Part shown: in pieces, positions 27,499 to 38,100 of the stretch
How the letters are laid out: every line of letters starts with the position of its first letter
How positions within the stretch are numbered: position 1 is the stretch's first letter
NCBI GenBank assembly: GCA_018873245.2
Contig: JAEMBT020000003.1
Location: 10,177,843-10,241,842 of the forward strand
Origin: Archegozetes longisetosus
Lineage: Eukaryota; Arthropoda; Arachnida; Sarcoptiformes; Trhypochthoniidae
DNA: 64,000 nt
Direction of reading: 5' to 3'
Made by a program: the position numbers and the translations under genes
The notes under the pieces: generated by a model
Told to the model about the DNA's origin: nothing
Seen by the model: only the letters and a program-made list of their open reading frames with translations
The model's database searches: none

Positions 27499-30400
27499 CC
27501 TTGTATTGGTTACGATTCATTTTATTGTTCAGTAAATAACTTACTCTATTTTTCCCCAATGTGTGAGTTAGAAGAGTATAAGAACTTAGTTTAACAATTA
27601 TTTTGATAGAAATAAGCTTACATAGTTAGCGAAATCAGATACGATTCTCTGAGCTGTTATACTGTTTTCTTCACATTAGTAACAAATCTCATGCACCACA
27701 TAACTCTCCAAAAGCAATATTATATTCCGGTATTTTGAATGGCAATAACCGATTTATTAATTTACCTAATGCCTAAAGAATACGATCTACTCGATTCACT
27801 GTAAATATCTGTTTATGCTTATTGGTGCAATTTCATTAACCTTACTAATGTATTCATTTTTCTCCATAGAGAATGATTTTTAAAATTTCATAAAAATGTA
27901 TTTAATGCAACACTCATGTAAATTTAGTTAATTTTCGGGCTAATCAAAATCAACTGAGTCTAAACTTGATTTAAATGTGTACTTGGCTAGATTATTATAA
28001 TGCATATGATAAAAATTGAGTTCAAATATACGCTAAAAACTCATGATTCAGTGTAACAACTCCCATAAGAATCAATAGTCGATTCCTTCTGCAACTATTA
28101 CATAATGTAAGTCACTCTTTAGCAAAATGTCTCCATTTCTCTACTGCCATTCGAAGGTTCTTCACACTGAGCTAGTGATGGGAGAGAAAGAATTGCAAGA
28201 ATATCGATCGATAGGCTTGTTATGAGTTATAACATAACTGGCAATCCATTGCAGTGACTGAACAGAGATGTGCAACACTGGCATACTTTCACACTCCATA
28301 CTCGATTATTGTGACCACAAAAATATAAGATTTTTTATGACATTAATATTATAATTTTCATGTCTTTCTTTTTCATTATCTTTTCGCTGTCATGTCTTTA
28401 ACAGTTCATAGCTTTTAGTTTGAAAAATTAGTTATTTATGTAAATTTAGAATAAATTTGTGGTTAAGAACGAGCAAACAATCAGAATGTTTGTTAGATGT
28501 TTAACCTTTATCTTTAGCTCTCTAGTTAGTGAAATGTTGTTGATAGACATGAATTGTAAGCGCCCATGCATCATATATTCATCACATTCTCATTTATTGG
28601 CAACAAAGTTCAGCGAAGTAAATAAACTAGCGAAAAACTCGCAAATTTTACAACAGATATCTCAGACACTCAATTCGTATTAAAGACTTCTTATTCGATA
28701 TTTTTCTTATAAATTTATAACTGAAAAAGTATTCTCAGTAGATAAGTGAACTGATACGTGACTTCTTTATCGGAGTATCGAACTCGAAGTAAACTTATCG
28801 ATCAATACTCGTATTTACGAAAAGAAACGTTCGATCACAAGTGAACTGTGATTCTTGTTTGCATTATTGTTGAAGTAATAATCAAATTAAAAGTGTTCAC
28901 TTAGTTTATTGAAGTTCCATAATCGATAGATGAGAACCTAATTCGTAGTTATTTTCGTTTAGCTTCCACAGACTCATTGTTTCAGAGCAAACACATTTTA
29001 GGAGGAATACTTTCGTTAACACTTTTATATTTGGATTTATCTTTGCAACTGTTGTCAGAGTATTCAATATATAACTAAAATTGATTGTATAAGACTTTTT
29101 ACTATGAAAACGTATTTACATTTTATATTTGACTTTCATTTCGTAAGTAAAGATGACCTAATTCTCTGTACTTTTAAGTCAAACAACCAATTCTTGGAAT
29201 ATAGAATGTTTTGAACGAAACTTTTCATATAATAATCAAATTAACGGATCATAATTTTCAAACTCAGAATCCCGTTATGTGTTTGAGCTAAAATGAATTT
29301 TTGTAGTAGCAAAGAAATGCTTTCATGAGATTGTTGTTGAAGATGTTTTTTATTGAACTCAGTTGTAAAAAGACATTTTTAGATTGTTTGAAATATGGAA
29401 ATGAAAACTTTGAAAAGTTTACGTTACTCAATATCAATAAAATAAATATTTACCACAAGTCTACACTGCATGTGGTCCTACTTTTCACTTAAGTTTATGT
29501 TTTGAACACTATCCTCAAGTATATATCTCCACAAATATATGTACCAAGCGCTATAACCCATAAATACCAATATTCATGAATGGATAGAAGGCACTAAAAC
29601 TTGATAAATAAAGAAAAAACTGAATAAAATAGAATAAACAATTTTAGATTATACTCTATTTCCTAGAATAGTATGTCAAATAAACTTGTTCTCACTAAAA
29701 GTCTTATCAGATTTCACAAATATTCTGGAGTAGGAGTTTGAAAAGGCATTCTTCATCAGAGAAGAACCTGATTACAAATTTATAGGATTTCAGTCAAGTT
29801 CACTCTTTACAAGAGAACCTCAGTTTTGCAAATCGCATCTCATTACTATATTCTCTTATATTGAATATTAATAGAAACATTGACAATTTCAGAATCAACT
29901 ACAGCTCGAAAAAATTAATAATAAATATGAGAATGGAATCAACTTCAAATCATAAATCTTAACTAAAACTTTTCAAACGTTAGACTTGATTATCAGAAAG
30001 GGTAGGAATGATTGCTTGAGACAAACGCGAAATCAGTTCAAGCATGCAATCATTCATTTATTCGTGTCTTTGTACTGAAAGCCTCAATAATTACTAATAA
30101 ATTTTGACTTATCATTGCCTTTTATTATCTTCCTTTTCCTGTTCAGTTCACGCCTAACAATCATTTATTTGCACATCTAGTCTGGACATTACTTGTGATC
30201 GCTTCGCAATTTCATTGTTATATCTGTACACGTGAAGCATTTTTGCCAGTCTTATATATCATTTTTTCATTTCTCACTCAAATATATATGAAAAGCATTA
30301 TCATTTTGAAAACCTTTCACTGAATTGTCTATTGGTTAAGGGCAGAGATCGTCATTCTTTAGTTTCTCTCATATATGGCGTCAGAGCATTATCACTTTCA

Positions 30401-32106
30401 GAACCCGTCATAGACCAAACTTATTCTTCTGAGCTATTGATGTCTAACGCGCCAATTTTGTGATTTATGAAACAAGAATTGAGAGAAAGTGTTTCAAATG
30501 AAGGGATATAAAGCGAGAAGTATGAGAGAGAAGAAATTCTTGCCATCAAAATCACTTACTACTCATGATTTGGACATATTCGATGATATCTTCGAGAAAA
30601 AAGCATTTTTCTGCCTTCACATCAATTTATAAGTGGCGTAACCGAAGGAACAATCTTTAAGAGCATGAGATGCGGTAAAAGTTCAAAGAAATTTGCATTC
30701 GTTGGCGTAGGTTCTGGTCACAGGTATAAAATATGATAAACTGAATGTTGCGCTTCCTATGAAAAATATGTTATTCTTTATCATTTAGTTTCTTATAGTA
30801 TTTTTTCTTGTAATTCGAGTAACCCTTTGAAGCAAATGATTGAATTTGAGGCAAATTAAATTGAGTTTAGCTCTAAAAATAACTTTGAAAATAGTATCCC
30901 TCACTTAGCATATAGTTTCTATTACTTGTATGAAAATAATTACGACCTATTATTTCAATCAGAGAAATGCAGACGAGTATGAAATTGATGAAAATGTCAT
31001 TTCAATCTTATGCATCTTATTGAACAATTTGGCCAAAATTGGACATTCTGTAAACAAATAGACGGCTATTTCAATGAATTATTACAGTCGAATGCAATTT
31101 GAGTAACATTTATATTCTGTCAAATGCATTCACTTTTAATATATTTGCATCTGAAAACAAGGCTGGGAACACATAACATTCACTTGATAATAAAGTAGAT
31201 ATAACTTTGACAATATTTCAACAATTAAACTGTTGTTGACTTTTAAAACAACGAAATAGTGGCTTCTAATTGTAAGCCTGACCATTTGCAAAATTAACTT
31301 TCAATTCAAATTAGAAGGTTCTACAAATAAGTTTGAAGTTTGAACAGAACCATCATATCTTCTGAGAGTAACTATATCGTATGTTTAAGGCATTCAATCA
31401 GTTAAAGTTTAGAACGACTTTTAGAAGAAGGCTCAAATAACGGCAATATATTTCAGAGAATACTTTAGTTTAATTGAAAAAAACGATATATTATTATAAT
31501 GAACTTTGATTTCTAAAACAGAGATTTGCATTGCAAATTGCAACAACAATATTAGGAAATATAAATTTTGATTTAAATGATAAGAATAGCAACATTGAAA
31601 TAGTGAATGGTGTTTTAAAAATATATCATTTACCATAACAATCCGTTCCATCTTATTTATTTACTTTGATTTTAATTTAAAATACAAAATAAACTTACAA
31701 TTGACTTTGAGAAGCCGAATGTTTAAACTTTCTATACGCTTATTTTCAAGTGAATATGAAACGATGCATTAAAGTACTTGATAAATTGAAAAAATATTCA
31801 AACTACATTATTTGTAAATGATGACTATATTGAAACTTTGATTGCCTATTCAATTTTCCATCCACTATCAAAATTAGCATAAAACAATTGGGCGAAATCA
31901 TTGCTTTCAATTGAATTTGTTAATTAAGTCACAGATAAGAACACAAAAAACATAGAATTAATTAAATTGTTTTCCATAATTGAATTATAAACTAATGCAT
32001 AATAAAAAGGAAAAGAATAGATAACATACCAAACGGGTGGATGAAGTAAAAGAGTGATACAAATAAGAAACCAGATCTTGCTGTGCCATACGGTACCGAA
32101 TGTCAT
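3553..32106 (-). CDS. GluCl: Glutamate-gated chloride channel, 5' half of gene (extracellular domain)
   Basis: This is a pentameric Cys-loop chloride channel gated by glutamate in the plasma membrane of nerve and muscle, and the family is the target of avermectins. Coding segments in transcription order are 32030-32106, 20493-20605, then one of 7846-7913 or 6885-6952, then 4266-4572 and 3553-3687. All junctions are GT-AG with matching phases (2, 1, 0, 1, 1), giving about 233 residues. Recognisable family blocks are GDGRYDSRIRP, VRVNVFIRSIS, TFREQW, RIWKPDLFFSNEKEGHFH, the Cys-loop CPMDLKYYPLDKQIC and DDLVFLWKEGDPVQV. The frame stops just before the second extracellular cysteine and M1. I found no transmembrane exon between 1 and 3552, so the gene most likely continues left of the window. 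Introns 1 and 2 are about 11.4 and 12.6 kb and contain other genes on the opposite strand. The family call is very secure; exon 1 is less so. Confidence 0.9.
3688..6884 (-). other. GluCl: GluCl introns around exon 4
   Basis: Apart from exon 4 (4266-4572), this holds intron sequence: 578 bases between exons 4 and 5 and about 2.3 kb between exon 4 and the nearer alternative exon. No repeat, transposon or third copy of the 68-base exon was seen. Confidence 0.6.
4266..4572 (-). CDS. GluCl: GluCl exon 4 (ligand-binding core and Cys-loop)
   Basis: The 307-base exon has acceptor CTATTTAG and donor GTAAGT. It encodes EYSVQVTFREQW, the LTDPNRIWKPDLFFSNEKEG block, IIMPNVLLRIYPNGNVLYSIR and the canonical Cys-loop with 13 residues between its two cysteines. 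It ends in phase 1 with T, completing Tyr with exon 5 (MAS-Y-GYTTDD). No frameshift or stop is present. Confidence 0.96.
6885..6952 (-). CDS. GluCl: GluCl alternative exon 3, variant B
   Basis: This second 68-base exon has acceptor TTCTAG and donor GTAAGT. With G from exon 2 it reads DGPCFVHVNIFLRSISKI followed by SDLDM, clearly homologous to variant A but different at about half of its positions and carrying an extra cysteine. Length and phases equal those of variant A. Including both exons in series would shift the frame (136 bases, not a multiple of three), which favours mutually exclusive use. Alternative exon 3 forms are known for insect GluCl genes. Confidence 0.88.
7846..7913 (-). CDS. 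GluCl: GluCl alternative exon 3, variant A
   Basis: The 68-base exon runs between acceptor GATGCAG and donor GTAAGT. With the leftover G of exon 2 it reads DGPAIVRVNVFIRSISRI followed by DDVTM, matching the conserved beta-strand segment of GluCl subunits. It ends in phase 0 and joins directly to EYSVQVTFREQW in exon 4. It has the same length and phase as the exon at 6885-6952, so the two appear to be alternatives. Confidence 0.9.
8199..8236. repeat. (GA)n microsatellite
   Basis: About 19 uninterrupted GA units followed by an impure purine tract. The overlapping Leu-Ser reading frame is an artefact of the repeat. Confidence 0.97.
9084..9126. repeat. (TTA)n / (ATT)n microsatellite
   Basis: About 14 trinucleotide units, slightly impure at the left end. 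The poly-Ile reading frame across it is not a gene. Confidence 0.95.
10652..10844. mobile_element. Tc1/mariner-type MITE with long terminal inverted repeats
   Basis: The 193-base element begins CAGTCGTGGCCGATCAG and ends with the near-perfect reverse complement CTGATCGGCTACGACTG. It is flanked on both sides by TA, the target duplication of Tc1/mariner transposons. The arms pair over about 84 bases each, so almost the whole element is one hairpin around a short centre. It has no coding capacity. The CAGT...ACTG ends and TA target support a non-autonomous Tc1/mariner derivative. It lies in GluCl intron 2. Confidence 0.9.
12395..13045 (+). pseudogene. Hemopexin-repeat pseudogene, copy 1
   Basis: A decayed relative of the intact gene at 15082. 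Around 12550-12610 it retains DNA matching blade 3 (the stretch ending VGFQAIKV, against FKGIKV in the intact gene). From about 12690 it matches the last blade (TSAFS-like, then YYVYLFEGNQC-like) and the cysteine-containing tail, and the final 100 bases match the hydrophobic C terminus, ending LASL-like before 13045. Stops and frameshifts interrupt it, and the signal peptide and blades 1-2 are missing or unrecognisable. The left boundary is approximate. Confidence 0.75.
13299..13769. mobile_element. Putative MITE with terminal inverted repeats
   Basis: The 471-base block starts GAGCATGGTAT and ends ATACCATGCTC, a perfect 11-base inverted repeat. Subterminal zones on both sides are rich in GAGACTCGAG-like palindromes. 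Flanking DNA reads GTTTAAGG on the left and GTTTAAAGG on the right, a possible imperfect target duplication. The interior is AT-rich and non-coding. The superfamily is not assigned. Confidence 0.6.
14085..14590 (+). pseudogene. Hemopexin-repeat pseudogene, copy 2
   Basis: Starting at ATG 14085 it encodes a close match to the intact paralogue's N terminus: a signal-peptide-like start (LIAIILCLTTVS), the cysteine CAD in place of CVD, and the first blade ending RIYKDYYY. The next codon is TGA where the intact gene has the TGG of its YW pair. Further stops and frameshifts follow. Blade 3 remains recognisable near 14500-14570 as DGNASGIGYP. The fourth blade and C-terminal anchor are absent. The DNA upstream (13957-13980) resembles that upstream of the intact gene (14938-14962), so the duplication included flanking sequence. 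Confidence 0.88.
15082..15972 (+). CDS. Hemopexin-repeat protein, secreted and probably GPI-anchored
   Basis: This is an intact, intronless 296-residue reading frame. Residues 1-18 form a signal peptide. Four hemopexin-like blades follow: about 27-54 (ending RIYKGYHYWDL), 77-108 (HYKFMGKKYW), 133-164 (TAVFHDANAS, YAFKGIKVYYF) and 189-223 (ITSVFSWPTD, YLFRRDQYCF). Four such units would close one hemopexin beta-propeller. C27 near the start and C219 at the end fit the usual ring-closing disulfide, and C231 and C243 follow. An acidic, proline-containing linker leads to a hydrophobic C-terminal segment (about 272-293) with almost nothing after it, as in a GPI-anchor signal. The ligand is unknown; family members bind haem, matrix proteins or metals. 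It sits within GluCl intron 2 on the opposite strand, among three dead copies. Confidence 0.85.
   Translation: MYSPILIAIIFLLTTVSSDHSKILDLCVDPVIHSAERLLNDTIRIYKGYHYWDLIGLPDTVGHLDGPHKIWYKYMAPIHRNASTMTALAGDPKGLHYKFMGKKYWSWNQDGNLDLLTAAFGESGVDWPVMPEYGFTAVFHDANASGLGFPIMYAFKGIKVYYFNTALRVIWPQVGNREGYIGGQYGENFPADITSVFSWPTDEPGVKFYVYLFRRDQYCFRPWKLKSGKDCDKWRSNKELFGCDIRQTGSKPTEEPDNIEPIVADPVDVTTIGSFAVMLQTSFALVLASFYITLNS
16444..17236 (+). pseudogene. Hemopexin-repeat pseudogene, copy 3
   Basis: ATG at 16444 opens MYSSMLIAII, nearly the start of the intact paralogue, but a stop follows the signal peptide (TVSS then TAG). Most of blades 1-2 is deleted. Blade 3 is recognisable (ITAVYQNANASGL then TAG), then the last blade (FATSAFSWPS, YYVYLFKGDQYCF), the cysteine region (SNKELSGCPD) and a Ser/Thr/Glu-rich tail longer than in the intact gene. 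The tail ends in a hydrophobic stretch (LLMTSICFIFNLLFI) that resembles a GPI signal and stops at 17236. Multiple stops and frame changes make it a pseudogene. Confidence 0.88.
19153..19262. repeat. Compound (GA)n-(GAGT)n-(GA)n microsatellite
   Basis: About 110 bases: a GA block, then GAGT tetranucleotides (about 19175-19210), then a longer GA block. The overlapping Leu/Ser-rich frames on the minus strand are repeat artefacts. Confidence 0.97.
20025..20048. promoter_or_regulatory. Palindrome of two forkhead-type motifs
   Basis: CATTGTTTAC and its exact reverse complement GTAAACAATG are separated by four bases. TGTTTAC/GTAAACA is the core bound by forkhead-family transcription factors. It lies in GluCl intron 2, about 450 bases downstream of exon 2 in the gene's own direction. 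The palindrome is seen; a regulatory role is inference. Confidence 0.3.
20493..20605 (-). CDS. GluCl: GluCl exon 2
   Basis: The 113-base exon has acceptor TGTAG and donor GTAAGT. It encodes an N-terminal helix and loop containing IEKRILDSIIG and GDGRYDSRIRPLGVNNTG, diagnostic of the mature N terminus of GluCl subunits. It ends in phase 1 with G, which completes Asp (GAC or GAT) with either 68-base exon 3 variant. Confidence 0.92.
20606..22828 (-). other. GluCl: GluCl intron 1, part left of the KH gene
   Basis: AT-rich with no supported gene, repeat or RNA. Confidence 0.5.
22829..23542 (+). pseudogene. papi: PAPI/TDRKH-like membrane-anchored double-KH protein, split by an in-frame TGA
   Basis: ATG 22829 opens a 165-codon frame ending at TGA 23324-23326, and the same frame continues open for 71 further codons to 23542. 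The first part has an N-terminal transmembrane helix (about residues 9-28) and a KH domain with a good GxxG loop (VIIGHSGEKIKQIE). An unusual acidic insertion follows, then the KH closing helix. The part after TGA is a second KH domain (IPLGCNIIGPFGQTINEIC, SGAKI). This order matches the N-terminal half of PAPI/TDRKH, the mitochondrial-surface scaffold of piRNA biogenesis, but the Tudor domain is absent and there are no introns. The likeliest reading is a retrocopy or duplicate truncated at the stop. A shortened functional protein or stop readthrough remain possible. It lies inside GluCl intron 1 on the opposite strand. Confidence 0.75.
23543..32029 (-). other. GluCl: GluCl intron 1, part right of the KH gene
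   Basis: Mostly AT-rich non-coding DNA. It contains a CT microsatellite (27449-27495) and two short open stretches with codon-like composition that I cannot assign (24296-24436 and about 30574-30724, both plus strand). The second is discussed under findings. Confidence 0.5.
27449..27495. repeat. (CT)n microsatellite
   Basis: About 23 TC units without interruption. Confidence 0.97.
32030..32106 (-). CDS. GluCl: GluCl exon 1 (predicted signal peptide)
   Basis: The exon opens at ATG 32106-32104 and encodes 25 residues plus two bases: a short N-region and the hydrophobic core WFLICITLLLHPPV. It ends at donor GTATGT in phase 2. Exon 2 starts with one leftover base, so the join reads ...PVW-ASANIRAIEKR, a sensible signal-peptide and mature-chain junction. 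Upstream codons are open on the same frame, but the apparent earlier start is a GTG, so 32106 is the only ATG start. The assignment to GluCl rests on phase, strand and a fitting signal peptide, not on conserved residues. It could instead be the first exon of another minus-strand gene. Confidence 0.6.
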
Positions 32107-35100
32107 TTTCCACCTATTCTTAGAATCTGTCGATCTGATACCTTCTTCCTCTTCCTCTTTCCGTCTCCCCTCAAACTCCAGACAATCCGCACCATTAATG
32201 CAGCCCAAATGCAGACTAGAGCCAGCGGGAGTTTGAGGCGGACTGTGATGACCTACTTGAGGCACTTTTTGTCTAAAATTGTCACTTTTGATAGTTTCTT
32301 TGTGGCAAACACGAACTGAAGAATTCCATCTCTAAACAATATATAAATATTTAGTTAGATAGATATGAGTTATAAATGACTCGAGAATGAGAACTAAGAG
32401 AAAAAAGTGTTTTCATTAAGAAAATAGTTGCAGCATAAAAAAGATGATCGATTTTGTTAAGTCTTAGAGGTCAGAATCGGATCAGATCATTATTGTATTT
32501 ATATTCGTGTCCCAGATTTTATGGTTTTGACAGGAAAACACTGGCAAAAAATAGTATCATCAGAGAAAAAGTGGTCGTTAATCATAAATAATAGTTGGGT
32601 TAAAATGAATTCCGCCCATTAAAAGAAGACGCGACGAAAAATTATCGTTAGTATTGCGAGCATTGTTTGTGAAACAAGTTCGGTTTCCAATCAAAATTGA
32701 AACTAAATTCTTTTTGTTCATCGGATTTATCCAAACAATTCGGTCGAACAAACTAAATATTAGCTCAACTATTCAATAAATAACAATAATGTATAAGAAT
32801 TTGACTCATATAAGAATTACTGCTTAGTAATGGCAAATTGTCTTTTCTTCTTTGCATAAAATAGTAATTTTTCGTATTGTTATAGTTGTGAATATACAAA
32901 TTTGCCAATCTTTTTATACCAGTACCAATTCTAATGATAATAATGTTATATTTTTTGACTCTTTCACAAAGAATAAACTGAAAGGAGGAGTTCCTTTATA
33001 TGAAAAGCAATGTTACAATCATTAGATTCACAGCCGTTTGTTCAATAGTAAAAATCTGTTTTGATCGCAATTCTTTCATTTTATTTGATATCTATGGTTC
33101 AAAACTGTTTATAGAATTATTTACGATCGAACTAATAACTAAATTTGCATACCAGGTACGAACTGGTGTATTTGAACCTTTTTGAAATTGAATAGAAGTA
33201 CCAATCAGAATCATGGTATAGGCTTTCAAGTTAAATTAAATTTCTCAATAAATGTCATATTTATGCGCATCGTTCGCAAAAGTTGTTCGTTAATTAGAGT
33301 GAAACTTATATTTTACGGCTCAAAACATTTTAGCATCACATCAAAACATTTTGAATATCCCTTCGAGATACACTTTTATAATTCGAACATATAATTTGAT
33401 TCCACACTAGAAGCTCATATTTCATTTCAAGCTCACTAAAGCTCTTAAAATGCAGATAAATATTCACATCAACTTATTTGTAATTAGAATGAGCTTTAAT
33501 TAAAATTATTTATATCGACTCCAATTTTGAAAACATCGTGTAGGAATGGCTTAATGTGATGTCTATGTGTATCGAAATGCTCTTAGTTCTTCAATACTTT
33601 AAAACTATGAAAGTTTTAAATTATACAGTATAAAAGTGTACTCAAGTCTATTCACCTTCAAATCAATATTGAATTGTTGCGCGAACTTTAATTAATATAT
33701 ACTGTATGCTTAGTAAAACAAACCTTTTAGACGATCAAAAATTAATTTATCAAATATATTATTCCTCTAATAAACTAGATGATCACCAGAATGCATTGAT
33801 TAGAATCTGTCACAACACTACAAGACCCATCCACAAAATAGTCTATTATTCGTAAAATATGTGACAATAAAATCTAAAATTCAATTATAATATATAATAT
33901 GGTTGCTATTCGGGAGTTAACTGTTCTTTCTGCTAAGACTACGTTCCAGTGGTTATAGTTTTGGTTTAGTAAATTAAGAGTCAAATTGAGAAACATCTTA
34001 AGAAATGACGTGCATAGATCTGAAGTCTTTTTTATAATGGATAGCTATTCGGAGAGACTAACCTAAAATCGATGCGTTAACACATTTGTCAGACATATAC
34101 CACTGGTTCAGAATAACTTTATGTGTTATTTCGTCCCTCTTTTAAAAATCAAAGCAAGATAGGAAAAATCGATTTCTCGTAAAACTTGTATAAATGCAAA
34201 AGTAAGCAGAAAATTTTTGCTTCCGTTTCGAAACTTCCAAACTATTTTCAATCAATTATAATGGTAGTAAATGTCACTCAAAACCACCTTCTCTACATTT
34301 AGATTTTTGAAAACTGTGCCTCAATCAACCACTTTTAATTATAACTAAAAATAAATTTAATAACCTATAGTAAAAGTAGATTTTCGTCAATATAGTTGAG
34401 TGAAAACAAATTTTACATGAATTTTGGCTACTTATAGTATTTTAAGAATCATCATTTGTCAGCATAGTTTTCATTTAAGCTCGAATTTTTTAGAGATCAC
34501 TTATTTGCTTTCACTCAAAAATATTAACCTATTTATAAGAACAAAAGGACACCGCCTATTGTGGTACCAGTTGCTAGAATTTAATACTATTATATGATAA
34601 TAAAATGCCACCCATTCTATCGGCATATATTCTCCATTCACTCAAACCAAATAAACTGAATATACACTGAACTTGTCAGTTAAAAAAGTTGACAAAATAT
34701 GCGGCTGCTTAACAATCACTTTGAATTAGTTTCGACTAACATTGCGCACAATACAAGTTAATATCTAAAAGACTACATTAAGTGTAATATGAGTTGCTTT
34801 TAACTATTGTTTCGCAAACTATTTTTATGAAGCCTATCACAGTGAAAGTTCTCACCGATGGAATCCATGGAAACTCACTGTAGGAGCGAGAATGGAGTCT
34901 CATCTCTCATCTAATTAAAAAAAGATCTCTTCATCTATTTTTTCCTGTGCTCTTAAAAATTTATATTTCTTTTTTGTAATTTCAATCAGTTGTAGACTTT
35001 CCATCAGATTATAAAAGCTTTTCGACTAAATTGAAAAGCTTTTTGGAAACATAATAGTCGATGCTCTGACTGATAATCATCGACTCAAATATCCAATTTC

Positions 35101-38100
35101 CAATTATTCTTTATTGTATTGAAGTTCATCAAAAACTTCTATAATTGATCAAAACTGTTTACGTACCTACTCATTAGAATGTTGTCACATAGATTCAAAC
35201 CTCGGATGAAGCAAATTTAGTAATTTTACTAAACTCATTAGTATTCTACTTAACTTTGGTTTTGTTGTCTTTTCTAATTATTTTGAATTCATAGTATGTT
35301 CATCTCGTGACTCAAAGTTTTAGAGGAGAAAAAATATGTTATGACTTTGACAAAACGCTACTGAGACACTACTTTCATTTATATTAGGTGCATATCTAGA
35401 AATAAATAAATTTGAAGCAACGATCATATGTTTTGCCTACTTGTGACTTAATTATCGATTTAGTTGGCGACTAAAGCCTCTCACAATTGAGTGACACATC
35501 CCTTTCAGAGTAATAGTATTGCTGTCAAAATTATTTAATTATAGCTTAATGCTACTGATATTGCGCTAAAACTAAAGCTGATTAAATTTATAAACTTTTC
35601 TTACCTTACTCGCTATAACTAACGTGTATTTTTTTAATTAGCATAAAATTTCATTTTTGCAACTTGGTCGCGGAAGATCCTTAATCATATTTGTTACTCT
35701 TGCCGCCCAGCAACAAAATTAAATCAAATGTAATTCTCTAGTCATTATGTGAATGATGAGGTCTGTGTTTTACGAGATAATGCAGCGGAAAAGCTGTGAC
35801 AATGTTGTCACAAAGTTGAAGTGACCCTCTCGAGAATCAGTCTTACACTTTATTTATTGTATGCTATTATGTAAATAATTCAATTAGACTTAAAGCACGA
35901 CACCAATGCTTTTTAAAAGCGTTTGTTCATTATCTAATACTGTTTTATGTAACTATTTCAAAGTTACAAACTTCAGACTAATAACAAATCATAAAAACTT
36001 AACTATTCGATAAAATTTTGAACAGTGTGGTAGCTACATATGAACTAAGTTAGACCTCACTCATTATCATCAAAGCATCGAACAATTGATTTTTATCCAG
36101 AAAACTCTCAAAATTTGCTTAATGTCTAATTTAACTCAGTAGCAAACTAACTGATAAATACTATAGACTATGAAGATGACTTAATACAAGCTAGAACCTT
36201 ATCACATTTGTGTTAAATATTGATTCTAGTACCACTATGTTCAATTACTGGTCACAGGTTCAAAATAATGACCACATATACAAACTATGAATTAAATGTT
36301 AAGTTTATTTGACAGTTTCATATTATATCCAAAATTTATTGTTTTTTTCCAAACTACTGCATAGCCTGGACTTGGATTTTATCCAAAGTTTAAAGAGACA
36401 ATGGTTTTATTTAATCAGTATATGACTTGGAGTAAAAAGTTTCATTGTTCAAAGTGATAGCGTTTATATCCATTTATAAGTTTGAATCTTACGCATTATT
36501 GCAGAGATAATTTTCTAACTAAATAAAACTTTCAAATTAATAATAGCAAAATAGAAAAATATTCCGTAAAGAAGATAATATTTGGACACAGTAGTTAATA
36601 TTAGTCAATATTTGTGCCTTCACTGCTGAACCAACAGTTATACTACACTAATTTTGCTTATTTCTTCAAATGATAGTTAGTGTCATAACTATATGAAACA
36701 CAATAACATCACAGAAATTCTGATGGAATTATCTAATGATTATATTGACACTAATCCGAGTGAGTCCTGTCTCCGCCTCTGCATTAATGTCACTCTATTA
36801 ACGCTGAAATTGGTCTCTAAGAAATGTCGGAAATGTTTGACTGCGTCAGTGTCTCTTTCCATCAACTGATTTAGATGTTAGCAGAAAAATGCCTTTTCAT
36901 CAATGCTTTCAGCAAACATGTGAACGACTAAAAGTAAAAGCTAGGCTTTGATCAAACTTTAAGAATTAGTTACTGACTCTGACATGATAATAGCTAATGC
37001 ATATCACAGTAAACATTGAGCTAATGGATAGCCTCAAGTAGTCGATCACATCTTATTTGACAAATAAAAAACTACTCGATAGCTATCTAGTTATTAGATG
37101 CAAATTTTTTGATTATTTCCATATTTTTGTCCATACTATAAGTTATAAGCTTTGAAACAAGTCTAAGTTATTGAATACTTTCATTTAATTATATATATGA
37201 CAATCAATGAAAGCCATTTAGAATTTGTAATTCCTCTGAAAAATCGTAATTCTGGCCCTATTCATGTCTAGATGCAAAATGTACTCCTATTTGAATAACA
37301 AATTTGTCTCAATATTGTGCACTATATCGAATGCGGTGAACTTAATTCTCGGCACTTTTTCCTCATTCATTAACATAAACAAAGTTTGAGAAACAGTCAA
37401 TAGATCTCCAACTGTTTTTCCTCTTCATCAAAGTTAGGGATAAAACGTTGAATTGAATCGCTTCAAGGCTTATATAGAGAAGAAAGCTTCTCGAATAAAT
37501 CATCTGAAAAAATAATCGCCTCGTGAGATCATTGTTTCTAATGATCGTAAAGAAGCGAATTATAAATAAAAATTGACTTTTGAGAATTCATTTGACTCGA
37601 TCTCTATTGATCGATTGCTATTCTATAGTTTTGTGTGTTGCGCGTACTGGTATTCTGTTATAGAGGAGAATAACACAACTCAACTTAATTGAAATCAATG
37701 CCATAGCTTTAGGAATAACGTATACAACAAACCAACAATCGTTCAATAATTTTGTGATAGCACTAAATGCGGTTAATGTGAAATATTTTATAATGAAATA
37801 ATAAGAATGAAGGCGCTTGACAACCGAAATAACAAATATTGCTATAACAAAGTTGTCATATACCAGACATGTAAGCTTATGGTCGAAAAATAGATCGTTT
37901 CGACAAATAACTCAAAATTGATTACTAAAAATTTGGGCCAATCGAGTTGCAAATATCAAAAATTTTCAGCTCTAAAACTTATATTTTATTTAAGTCTCTT
38001 ATCGGCAAAACTTTTAGACCATGATGTACAGTATTATTAGAAATAGGCTGATCGCATCAAACATATCATAAATAATTCATTATAATATAATTTCGCTCTA

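Noticed and set aside
32107..32265. N-terminal extension of GluCl exon 1
   Set aside because: The frame is open, but its apparent start is GTG; the only ATG in frame is at 32106. The region is better read as 5' UTR.
36693..36869. 58-codon plus-strand frame with several cysteines
   Set aside because: It begins with ATG and has moderate codon-like composition, but no recognised domain, splice context or neighbour supports it.
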